Of a DNA stretch of 9,118 bases, positions 1-5,585 are shown piece after piece. The first letter of the stretch is position 1, and every line of letters starts with the position of its first letter. Source of the stretch: Falsiroseomonas sp038250135 (GTDB lineage Bacteria > Pseudomonadota > Alphaproteobacteria > Acetobacterales > Acetobacteraceae); assembly GCA_038250135.1 (NCBI GenBank), contig JBBSCP010000188.1, forward strand, positions 1-9,118, read 5' to 3'. The notes under the pieces were generated by a model. It was not told where the DNA came from, ran no database searches, and worked only from the letters and a program-made list of their open reading frames with translations. A program made the position numbers and the translations under genes.

Positions 1-37
1 CGAGGTGGCCTTTTTCCCGCCCGTCACCGGCGGCTAG
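1..37 (+). CDS. moaD: Molybdopterin synthase small subunit MoaD (3' end only)
   Basis: Only the last 11 codons and the TAG stop (35-37) lie in the window; the first whole codon begins at base 2. They read EVAFFPPVTGG. The FFPP stretch and terminal Gly-Gly are the hallmark of MoaD, a ubiquitin-fold sulfur carrier. In the known pathway the C-terminal glycine is adenylated and converted to a thiocarboxylate, which MoaE uses to turn cyclic pyranopterin monophosphate into molybdopterin in the cytoplasm. The moaE gene follows after three bases, which supports the call. The N-terminal part cannot be judged. Confidence 0.88.
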   Translation, partial: EVAFFPPVTGG

Positions 38-40
38 GCC

Positions 41-499
41 ATGACGCCCACCATCCGGGTGCAGGCGACGGCCTTCGACCTCGCGGCCGAATCGGCACTG
101 CTGACGGCCGGGCGCGTCGATATCGGCGGGCTGGCGAGCTTTATCGGCCTCTGCCGCGCCGATGACAGGCTCGAGGCGCTGGTCCTGGAGCACTACCCTG
201 GCATGACCGAACGCGCCCTGTTGAAGATCGCCGCCGAGGCCTGCGCACGCTGGCCGCTCACCGGTTGCACGCTGCTGCATCGTGTGGGGCGAATCATCCC
301 CGGCGAGCCCATCGTGCTGGTCCTGACGGCAAGCGCGCATCGCCTGGCGGCGCTCGAAAGCTGCGCCTTCCTGATCGACTGGCTCAAGACCGAGGCGCCC
401 TTCTGGAAGCGCGAGGAATTCGCGACCGGCGAGGCGCGCTGGGTGGACGCCAAGGACTCGGATGATGCCGCCGCCGCGCGCTGGGCGAAGCGCGATTGA
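41..499 (+). CDS. moaE: Molybdopterin synthase catalytic (large) subunit MoaE
   Basis: This 152-residue protein matches the usual MoaE length of about 150. With MoaD it forms the heterotetramer that inserts two sulfurs into precursor Z to make molybdopterin, the organic part of the molybdenum cofactor. Visible family marks are Arg39 in the FIGLCRADD segment, the EHYPGM segment at 50-55, the SAHR segment at 98-101 and the DWLKTEAPFWKRE block at 113-125. The two lysines of that block (116 and 123, seven apart) correspond to the catalytic and substrate-binding lysines of the E. coli enzyme. The ATG lies three bases after the moaD stop, so translation is probably coupled. The stop shares bases 496-499 with the TTG start of the following membrane protein gene. 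Nothing is missing; the C-terminal tail after about 135 is acidic and alanine-rich. Confidence 0.96.
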   Translation: MTPTIRVQATAFDLAAESALLTAGRVDIGGLASFIGLCRADDRLEALVLEHYPGMTERALLKIAAEACARWPLTGCTLLHRVGRIIPGEPIVLVLTASAHRLAALESCAFLIDWLKTEAPFWKREEFATGEARWVDAKDSDDAAAARWAKRD

Positions 500-1827
500 T
501 CGCCGCAGCCTTGTCCATCGCCGCCGGCGCGGTTCTGCTGATCTGGCCGGCGCTGCTCAACGGTTATCCCATGTTGTTCAGCGATACCGGCGCCTTCCTG
601 CACCAGACGCTGGGGCCGCTGGTGATCTGGGACAAGCCGCATGTCTATGGACCGTTGCTGCATCTGTTCCATTGGCGGCTCAGCCTCTGGGGGCCGGTGC
701 TGGCGCAGGGGCTCGCGGTGTCGCATCTGCTGTGGCTCGCGGTGCGGGCGCTGCGCGGGGCCGGGCGCGGGGCCGGGGGCGGGGGCGGGGATCCGGCGAT
801 CCACCTGCTCGCCTGCCTCGCTGCCGCGGCGCTGACCACCGCACCCATCACCGTGGCGCTGCTGATGCCCGACGTCTTCGCGCCGATCGTGGCGCTGGCG
901 CTGTTGCTGCTGGGCTTTGCCCGCGAATCGCTCAGCCGGGGTGAGGCGCGCTGGCTGGCGGTACTGGCCGCCTTCGGCATCGCCGCGCACCTGTCACACC
1001 TGCCGCTGGCCGCCGCCTTGGTGGGGATCGTGCTCATGTTGGCACGCAACCTGCGGGCCACGGCGCGCGTGGCGCTGCCGCTGCTCGGCGCAGTGCTGAT
1101 CCTGCTCGGCACCAATCTTTGGGGGCATGGGCGGGCCACCCTCTCGCCGCATGGCGCGACCTTCCTGTTGGCGCGGTTGCAGGCGGATGGGCCGGCTGCC
1201 GAGGTGATCCGGGCGCGCTGCCCCGAGTCCGGCTGGTACCTATGTGCCTTCGCCGACCGCCTGCCCATGGACAGCGACGATTTCCTCTGGCTGCCCGACA
1301 GCCCGGTGAACCGCGCGCCGGACGGCACCGCGCGGTTTCTTGGCGGCGCGCTGCTTTCGGCCGAGGCCGGGGTCATCGTGGGCGAAACGCTGCGCGCGAA
1401 GCCATTCGCCATCGCCCAGGCGACGGCGAATGGCTTCGCGGCCACGGCGGGCGACACGCTGGTGGCGAGCCACCTTGCCGCCGCCGTCCGCCCCCGGATC
1501 GCCGAGGGCTTTCCGGCGCGCGAGTTGGCGGCCTACGATTCGGCGCTGCAACCTCGCGGGCTGTTGCCGGCGGCGGCCGCGCCCTTCCTGTGGCCACACG
1601 GCCCGGTGCTGGTGCTCGGCGCGCTGCTGGCCTTTGCCGCCTGGCGGCAGGCGGTTCAGGCTCCTGACCAGCGCCGGCTCGGGCTGGTGGTGGGCGTGCT
1701 GGTGGCGATCACCGCCAATGCCTTCGTCACCGGCGGCCTCTCAAAGCCGCATCTGCGCTACGAGGCACGGATCCTTTGGCTGATGCCGATCATCGCCGGG
1801 CTGGCGCTGGCGCCGCGACGGCCATGA
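496..1827 (+). CDS. Polytopic membrane protein, first of a tandem paralogous pair, unknown function
   Basis: This 443-residue protein belongs to no family I can name. Hydrophobic segments occur at about 3-21, 62-82, 102-120, 124-142, 152-180, 192-208, 366-384, 396-414 and 426-440. A hydrophilic stretch at about 209-365 probably forms a large extracytoplasmic or membrane-edge domain. Motifs shared with the next gene are an Asp-Thr pair after the first membrane segment (30-31), WDK plus YGP and LHLFHW (45-60), LMPD (123-126), AAHLSHLP (163-170), LSPHG (216-220), RCP to LCAF with Cys242 and Cys250, DRLPMDSD (254-261), LLPAAAAPFLWP (356-367) and SKPH plus RYEARI (416-426). An Asp in the first loop and this topology recall GT-C glycosyltransferases, but that is only a guess. 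It starts at TTG 496, overlapping the moaE stop; no ATG lies nearby to fit the first membrane helix. A Gly-rich insert at 89-100 is absent from the paralog. Confidence 0.83.
   Translation: MIAAALSIAAGAVLLIWPALLNGYPMLFSDTGAFLHQTLGPLVIWDKPHVYGPLLHLFHWRLSLWGPVLAQGLAVSHLLWLAVRALRGAGRGAGGGGGDPAIHLLACLAAAALTTAPITVALLMPDVFAPIVALALLLLGFARESLSRGEARWLAVLAAFGIAAHLSHLPLAAALVGIVLMLARNLRATARVALPLLGAVLILLGTNLWGHGRATLSPHGATFLLARLQADGPAAEVIRARCPESGWYLCAFADRLPMDSDDFLWLPDSPVNRAPDGTARFLGGALLSAEAGVIVGETLRAKPFAIAQATANGFAATAGDTLVASHLAAAVRPRIAEGFPARELAAYDSALQPRGLLPAAAAPFLWPHGPVLVLGALLAFAAWRQAVQAPDQRRLGLVVGVLVAITANAFVTGGLSKPHLRYEARILWLMPIIAGLALAPRRP
757..790 (+). repeat. G-rich tract with six G-runs (possible G-quadruplex) inside the first membrane gene
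   Basis: Within 34 bases there are six runs of three to five guanines, separated by one to three bases. They encode the Gly/Ala/Arg-rich segment at about residues 88-98 of the first membrane protein. Four or more runs of three guanines with loops this short fit the standard G-quadruplex pattern on the coding strand. The paralog has a shorter, non-repetitive loop at the same place, eight residues less, so the tract looks like a local expansion. Confidence 0.6.
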
Positions 1828-3161
1828 GGCTGGCCTCCCTGCTGCTCGGCTCCCTGGTGCCCGGCGCCCTGCTGCTGGTTTGGCCCGCGGCGCTGAATGG
1901 CTTTCCGCTGGTGTTCATCGACACCGTCTCCTACCTTTTCCATACCACGGCGCCCGAGATTCCCTGGGACAAAACCCAGGCCTATGGCCCCTTCCTCCAC
2001 CTGTTCCATTGGCAGTGGTCGCTATGGCCGCCGATGCTGGCGCAGGGGCTTTGGGCGTCCTGGTTCCTCTGGCTGGCCCAGCGGGCGGTGCGCGGGGAGG
2101 TCTCGCCGGCCTGGCACCTGCTGGTGTGCGGCGTGCTGGCGGCGCTGAGCGCGGCGCCGTGGTTCCTGGCGACGCTGATGCCGGACGCCTTGACCGCGCT
2201 CGTCCCGCTCGGCCTGTTTCTGCTGGGTTTTGCCGCGCTCTCCCGGCGAGAGGCCTTGGCGGTCGGCGTGCTGACCACGCTCGCCATCGCGGCGCATCTC
2301 TCCCATTTGCCGAACGCGCTGGCCCTGGTGGTGCTGACGGCGCTGCTGACGCGGCTGGTCACGCCGGTGCTCCGCGTGGCGGCGCCCTTCGCGCTGGCGC
2401 TGTTGCTGCTTGGCACCTCCAACCTGATCGGCTTCGGGCGCTTCACCCTCTCGCCGCACGGCTCTGTGTTCCTGCTGGCGCGTCTGCAGGGCGATGGCCT
2501 GGCTGCGGCGACGTTGCGGGAGCGCTGCCCGCAGGCCGGCTGGCACCTCTGCGCCTTTGTCGATCGCCTGCCGATGGACAGCGACGAATTCCTCTGGGAC
2601 GGCACCAGCCCACTCAACCGCAACGCCGACGGCTCACCCCGCGCCATGGGCGGCGTGCAGGGCGCGACCGAGGCGCGGGAGATCGTGGCGGCGACGCTGG
2701 CCGACCGCCCCGGTGCGGTGATCGCGGCCATGCTCGGCAATGCTGCGCGGCAAATCCTGCTGGTACAGGTGGGCGATACGCTTTCGGCCGAGCATCTGGC
2801 GGCCTCGGCCCGTCGCCCGATTGCGGCACATTTCCCGCCCGACACGCTCGCTTCCTTCGATGGCGCGCTCCAGATGCGCGGCCTTTTGCCGGCGGCGGCC
2901 GCCCCTTTCCTCTGGCCGCAAGTGCCTGTGCTGATGGGTGCGGCGCTCGCGGCGCTGCTGCTGCTGCGCGTGGCGTGGCGCGCGCGGGACCTGCCACGCG
3001 GCGCGCTGATCCTGTTCGCTTTCGCCGCCCTTGTGGCAAATGCGGTGGCAACCGGCGCGCTGTCCAAGCCGCACCACCGCTACGAGGCGCGGATCATTTG
3101 GCTGCTGCCGGCCGCGGCATTGCTGGCGGCCCTGCCGCGGCGGCGACCTCAACCGGGGTAG
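1824..3161 (+). CDS. Polytopic membrane protein, second of a tandem paralogous pair, unknown function
   Basis: This 445-residue protein is clearly homologous along its whole length to the preceding gene product. In the LSPHG to FLW segment (residues 209-258 here, 216-265 there), 37 of 50 positions are identical. It keeps the same landmarks: Asp33-Thr34 after the first membrane helix, WDK and YGP with LHLFHW (48-63), LMPD (118-121), AAHLSHLP (156-163), Cys235 and Cys243, DRLPMDSD (247-254), LLPAAAAPFLWP (354-365) and SKPH plus RYEARI (414-424). The predicted shape is about nine or ten membrane segments with one large soluble loop near 200-360. I chose ATG 1824 because it overlaps the previous stop as ATGA and opens directly into a signal-anchor-like helix. 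An upstream TTG at 1776 would add 16 residues inside the previous gene. The function is unknown; a GT-C-like enzyme or transporter are both open. Its stop lies inside the 3' end of the oppositely directed SnoaL-like gene. Confidence 0.86.
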   Translation: MRLASLLLGSLVPGALLLVWPAALNGFPLVFIDTVSYLFHTTAPEIPWDKTQAYGPFLHLFHWQWSLWPPMLAQGLWASWFLWLAQRAVRGEVSPAWHLLVCGVLAALSAAPWFLATLMPDALTALVPLGLFLLGFAALSRREALAVGVLTTLAIAAHLSHLPNALALVVLTALLTRLVTPVLRVAAPFALALLLLGTSNLIGFGRFTLSPHGSVFLLARLQGDGLAAATLRERCPQAGWHLCAFVDRLPMDSDEFLWDGTSPLNRNADGSPRAMGGVQGATEAREIVAATLADRPGAVIAAMLGNAARQILLVQVGDTLSAEHLAASARRPIAAHFPPDTLASFDGALQMRGLLPAAAAPFLWPQVPVLMGAALAALLLLRVAWRARDLPRGALILFAFAALVANAVATGALSKPHHRYEARIIWLLPAAALLAALPRRRPQPG

Positions 3162-3508
3162 AAGAAGCGTTCCTCCACCACCTTGCCGTCGCGCACGGTG
3201 TAGAGGCCGATCTCGTTCATCTTCGTGCGCTTGCCGCTCGCTTTCTCCGTGACGTCCATGGCGAAGTGCAGCGCGAACTGGTCGCCGTGCACCCAGGGGC
3301 CCTCGGTCAGCGCCTCATGCATCTCATGGGCGCCGAGCCACCATTCGCCTTTTGCCTGCACCGCGGCGGCGCCTTCGACACGGGCCATCGGGCCCGCGAA
3401 ATCCTCGAGGCTGACGATGTCGGGCGCGTTGAACTGCGCCGCCGCCCCCTCATGATCGCCCGCCTTGCACAGCGCGGCAAAGGCCGCGGCGACTTCCTTC
3501 GTGGTCAT
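3149..3508 (-). CDS. SnoaL-like / NTF2-fold small protein
   Basis: The product is 119 residues, the normal size for a single SnoaL-like (NTF2 superfamily) domain, a cone-shaped alpha+beta barrel. The pattern fits: an N-terminal helix (3-16), an Asp/Glu-rich segment around 30-40, then strands ending in GDQFALHF (75-82), the segment at 96-106 and DGKVVEERFFY (107-117). The last is typical of the final strand of SnoaL-like proteins. Family members may be isomerases, hydrolases or mere ligand binders, and no catalytic set here decides between them. ATG 3508 is chosen over the longer TTG start at 3538 because AGGAGG lies nine bases upstream. There is no signal peptide, so it is probably cytoplasmic. 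It lies 63 bases downstream of the GNAT gene on the same strand and may be co-transcribed. Its last 13 bases overlap the second membrane gene tail to tail. Confidence 0.82.
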   Translation of the reverse strand: MTTKEVAAAFAALCKAGDHEGAAAQFNAPDIVSLEDFAGPMARVEGAAAVQAKGEWWLGAHEMHEALTEGPWVHGDQFALHFAMDVTEKASGKRTKMNEIGLYTVRDGKVVEERFFYPG

Positions 3509-3517
3509 GGTCGGACC

Positions 3518-3523
3518 CCTCCT
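3518..3523 (-). promoter_or_regulatory. Shine-Dalgarno site fixing the SnoaL-like start
   Basis: The minus strand reads AGGAGG here, nine bases before ATG 3508. This selects that ATG over the TTG ten codons upstream, whose reading frame would run through the site. Confidence 0.75.
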
Positions 3524-3540
3524 GATGCTGTGGCCCAATG

Positions 3541-3565
3541 TGCAACGTCGCGCATGACAGTTGCA
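3541..3565. promoter_or_regulatory. Inverted repeat TGCAAC / GTTGCA between the GNAT and SnoaL-like genes
   Basis: The arms TGCAAC (3541-3546) and GTTGCA (3560-3565) are perfect inverted copies with a 13-base spacer. They lie in the 63-base gap, 32 to 57 bases upstream of the SnoaL-like start. The arm spacing, about two helical turns centre to centre, would suit a dimeric regulator. With only six base pairs and no T-tract it is a poor terminator. It could equally be chance. Confidence 0.3.
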
Positions 3566-3571
3566 ATCGCG

Positions 3572-4108
3572 CTATGGCGCGCGCGGCACCGCGCAGGCCG
3601 AGACCAGGGCGCCGATATCGGCCCAGCTAGCGCGGCGCTCCAGCACCTGCTGGCCCTGCGTCTCGCGCAGCACTTCGGGCCCGGTCTCGGCGCCGAGTTT
3701 GGCGCAGAAGCGCAGCGCGCCGGGATTGCGGGCAAAGACCCGCAGATCGGCGCTGCCACACCCCTGCGCCTGCAACCGCGTCGCAGCGAGGCCGAGCAGC
3801 GCGCGCCCGATGCCCGCATTGCGCATCCCGGGGCGGACATGGAGGTTGTCCACATGGCAGTTCGTACCCTCGCGCCAAGCCGCAACGAAGCCCGCAACCT
3901 GCCGCCCTGCCGTCGCCAGAATCACCGCGCCGGGCCGCCGTTTGGCGCCAAGCACGACCTGCCAATGCGTGGCGAGGGAGTGTTCGATGGGGCCAGCGAG
4001 GAAGCCGTCCTCCAATACGCCGCGATAGGCATCGCGCCAGGAGGCGACGTGCAGCGCCACAACCGCCGGTAGATCGATCGGGCGGGCGGAGCGCAGCCGT
4101 AGGGCCAT
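3572..4108 (-). CDS. GNAT-family N-acetyltransferase
   Basis: The product is 178 residues, typical for one GNAT domain, which transfers an acetyl group from acetyl-CoA to an amine. Motif A is clear at about 86-105: the strand HVDNLHV is followed by R96-N-A-G-I-G101, the Arg/Gln-x-x-Gly-x-Gly/Ala loop that holds the CoA pyrophosphate. Motif B follows with RVFARNPGALRFCAKLGAE (123-141), where Asn128 and Phe134 sit at the usual places. The WRDAYRGV segment (24-31) is common in the N-terminal helices of this family. The substrate cannot be told from sequence. ATG 4108 is preferred because AAGGA lies eight bases upstream; ATG 4117 overlaps that site and the longer start at 4198 would reach into the divergent control region. 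The gene diverges from the MarR gene and precedes the SnoaL-like gene on its own strand. Confidence 0.88.
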   Translation of the reverse strand: MALRLRSARPIDLPAVVALHVASWRDAYRGVLEDGFLAGPIEHSLATHWQVVLGAKRRPGAVILATAGRQVAGFVAAWREGTNCHVDNLHVRPGMRNAGIGRALLGLAATRLQAQGCGSADLRVFARNPGALRFCAKLGAETGPEVLRETQGQQVLERRASWADIGALVSACAVPRAP

Positions 4109-4116
4109 GGACATCA

Positions 4117-4121
4117 TCCTT
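4117..4121 (-). promoter_or_regulatory. Shine-Dalgarno site fixing the GNAT start
   Basis: The minus strand carries AAGGA eight bases ahead of ATG 4108. The nearby alternative ATG 4117 overlaps this site and so cannot be served by it. Confidence 0.6.
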
Positions 4122-4173
4122 GACTGCCCCCGCTGTTCCCGGGCGGCCACCGCAGGTTTCAAGATGCAAACAT

Positions 4174-4228
4174 TGCGATCGCTACTTGCGCACGCCACCT
4201 TAGCCTATATCCGGTGTGCGATCGCCAC
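4174..4228. repeat. Twin direct copies of TGCGATCGC[T/C]AC flanking the probable promoter
   Basis: The 8-bp palindrome GCGATCGC occurs at 4175-4182 and again at 4218-4225, each inside the shared 12-mer TGCGATCGC[T/C]AC. The copies are 43 bases apart, close to four helical turns, so both would face the same side of the DNA. They bracket the A+T-richer core of the divergent region, the layout expected of paired operator sites. The candidate binder is the adjacent MarR protein or the response regulator; this is inference. Confidence 0.45.
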
Positions 4229-4252
4229 GCGATGGTAACGGAAGAGAATCGG

Positions 4253-4330
4253 ATGGAAATTCTGCCGATGACACGCAGCAAGCTCGTCCGCCGGGCCATG
4301 CCGGGTGAGGCTGGGGGGAGGCTCAAATGA
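4253..4330 (+). CDS. Possible 25-residue leader peptide upstream of the MarR gene
   Basis: An ATG at 4253 opens a 25-codon frame reading MEILPMTRSKLVRRAMPGEA and then five more residues. Its TGA (4328-4330) overlaps the MarR ATG (4327-4329) as ATGA. GGAAGAG at 4240-4246, six bases before the ATG, is a reasonable ribosome site. An in-frame ATG at 4232 would give 32 residues but lacks such a site. The overlap would let ribosomes finishing the leader re-initiate on the MarR gene. The peptide is basic and resembles nothing I recognise. It may be a chance frame. Confidence 0.38.
   Translation: MEILPMTRSKLVRRAMPGEAGGRLK
4317..4321 (+). promoter_or_regulatory. Shine-Dalgarno site for the MarR gene
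   Basis: GGAGG, inside a longer purine run, lies five bases before ATG 4327. It is the strongest such site in front of this operon and lies inside the end of the candidate leader frame. Confidence 0.65.
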
Positions 4331-4878
4331 AGGCCGGGGCAGAAGCCCGGCCCGCGCCGGAGGATCGCGCCGCCCCGGCAGCCGGGCGCAACCTGCTGTT
4401 CCTGCGGGAGGAGGAACTGCGCCTGGCGCAAGACCTGCTGTTTTTCGGCTACCGCGACTTCACCGCGGGCGCGGATGCCATCCTCGCCGAGCTCCAGATG
4501 GGCCGGGCGCATCACCGCGTGCTGCATTTCGTCGGCCGCCGGCCTGGCATCACGGTGGGCGAATTGCTGGGCATCCTTGGCATCACCAAGCAGTCCCTGG
4601 GGCGGGTGCTGACGCCGCTGATCGAGGACGGCTTCGTGGTGCAGACCTCCGGCCGCGCCGACCGCCGCCAACGGCTGCTGACGCTCGGCCCCAAGGGCGG
4701 GGCGCTCGAGCGGCAATTGTTCGAACGCCAGCGCGAGACGGTGATGCGCGCCTACCGCGAGGCCGGCCCCCAGGCGGTTGAGGGTTTTCGGCGCGTCATG
4801 CGGGGCATGATGGGGATTGAAGCGCGCGAAGCCCTGCAAAGGCTGGAAGACCCCGTGCCCGAAAGCGCGGCGCGATGA
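4327..4878 (+). CDS. MarR-family winged-helix regulator, PetP-like
   Basis: This 183-residue protein has the MarR plan: dimerising helices at both ends and a central winged helix at about 61-125. The recognition helix is near ITKQSLGRVLTPLIEDG (86-102). The wing GRADRRQRLLTLGPKG (109-124) carries Asp112-Arg113-Arg114, the usual acidic-Arg contact of this family. The first 20 residues are an Ala/Pro-rich extension. MarR genes placed directly before an OmpR-type regulator are known in alphaproteobacteria; in Rhodobacter capsulatus the pair petP-petR is required for expression of the cytochrome bc1 complex. The same order here suggests a PetP-like partner of the response regulator rather than a drug-sensing repressor, though bc1 genes are not in view. 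Its stop overlaps the response regulator start as ATGA, so the two are translationally coupled. Confidence 0.9.
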   Translation: MKAGAEARPAPEDRAAPAAGRNLLFLREEELRLAQDLLFFGYRDFTAGADAILAELQMGRAHHRVLHFVGRRPGITVGELLGILGITKQSLGRVLTPLIEDGFVVQTSGRADRRQRLLTLGPKGGALERQLFERQRETVMRAYREAGPQAVEGFRRVMRGMMGIEAREALQRLEDPVPESAAR

Positions 4879-5582
4879 GCACCGCCGCCGAGCCCGCACA
4901 TCTGCTGGTGGTCGATGACGATTCGCGCCTGCGCGCCCTGCTGCAACGCTTCCTGACCGAGCAGGGCTTTCGCGTCACCGCCGCCGCCGATGCCGCCGCC
5001 GCACGGCATGCGCTCGCCTCGGTCAGCTTCGACCTGATGGTGCTGGACGTGATGATGCCCGGCGAGAGCGGCATCGAGCTGACCGAAAGCCTGCGCCGCG
5101 ACGGGGCCGAGGTGCCGATCCTGATGCTCACCGCCCGCGGCGCCCCGGATGACCGGGTGCAGGGCTTTGAGAGCGGGGTCGATGACTACCTCGCCAAGCC
5201 CTTCGACCCGCGCGAACTGGCGCTGCGCATCCGCACCATCCTGCGCCGCGCCGCGCCGCTGCCGGTGGCGGAGCACAGCCTCGGACCGGTGCAGCTCGGC
5301 CCGCGCTGGTTCGACCCGAACCGCGCCGAGCTGCGCGGGCCGGAAGGCGTGGTGCGCCTGACCGGCGGCGAACAGGCGCTGCTGCTGGCGCTGGCCCGGC
5401 GCCCTGGCGACGTGCTGAGCCGCGAGGAGATCGCTCACGCCCTCGGCACGCCCGAGGCCGGGGAGCGCGCGATCGACGTGCAGGTGACGCGCCTGCGCCG
5501 CAAGGTGGAGCCCGACCCGCGTGAGCCACGCTTCATCCAGACGGTGCGGCACCGCGGCTACGTGCTGCGGCCGGGGGTCTAG
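4875..5582 (+). CDS. OmpR-family response regulator, PetR-like
   Basis: The product is 235 residues, standard for an OmpR/PhoB-type regulator. The receiver domain covers about 9-125: acidic pocket Asp14-Asp15, phosphoacceptor Asp58 in LDVMMPGESG, Thr86 in LMLTARG, and Lys108 in DDYLAKPFDPREL, so the full active site is present. The C-terminal winged helix (about 133-235) shows LTGGEQALLLALARRPG, the VLSREEIA segment, the DVQVTRLRRKVE recognition helix and the RGYVLRPG hairpin. It should bind DNA after phosphorylation, presumably by the histidine kinase encoded three bases downstream. The ATGA overlap with the MarR gene and the tight link to the kinase mark a three-gene operon. The MarR neighbour makes it PetR-like, but its target genes cannot be read from this window. 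Confidence 0.95.
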   Translation: MSTAAEPAHLLVVDDDSRLRALLQRFLTEQGFRVTAAADAAAARHALASVSFDLMVLDVMMPGESGIELTESLRRDGAEVPILMLTARGAPDDRVQGFESGVDDYLAKPFDPRELALRIRTILRRAAPLPVAEHSLGPVQLGPRWFDPNRAELRGPEGVVRLTGGEQALLLALARRPGDVLSREEIAHALGTPEAGERAIDVQVTRLRRKVEPDPREPRFIQTVRHRGYVLRPGV

Positions 5583-5585
5583 GCG

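Larger units (their letters stand above)
4109..4326. promoter_or_regulatory. Divergent control region between the GNAT and MarR genes
   Basis: This is the largest gap between main genes (218 bases) and the only divergent one. It must hold promoters for both sides. It is less GC-rich in its middle (about 4160-4215) than the flanking genes. It contains a GCAA-aca-TTGC inverted repeat at 4166-4176, two copies of GCGATCGC and a short upstream reading frame described separately. TAGCCTATAT at 4201-4210 is the best A+T-rich candidate for a minus-10 region, but I find no convincing minus-35 partner at proper spacing. MarR proteins often repress their own divergent region, so autoregulation is plausible but unproven. 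Confidence 0.5.

Noticed and set aside
1776..1823. Longer start for the second membrane protein
   Set aside because: It would use TTG and add a 16-residue Ala/Gly/Arg-rich segment encoded inside the previous gene; the ATGA overlap at 1824 is more natural.
1880..4072. A 730-codon plus-strand open frame
   Set aside because: It runs in a wrong frame through the second membrane gene and antisense to the SnoaL-like and GNAT genes. Long spurious frames are expected at this GC content, and its translation has no family-like motifs.
4186..4210. A TTGCGC / CTATAT promoter pair for the MarR operon
   Set aside because: The spacing is only 13 bases, too short for sigma-70; no other pair in the region is better, so no promoter is called exactly.
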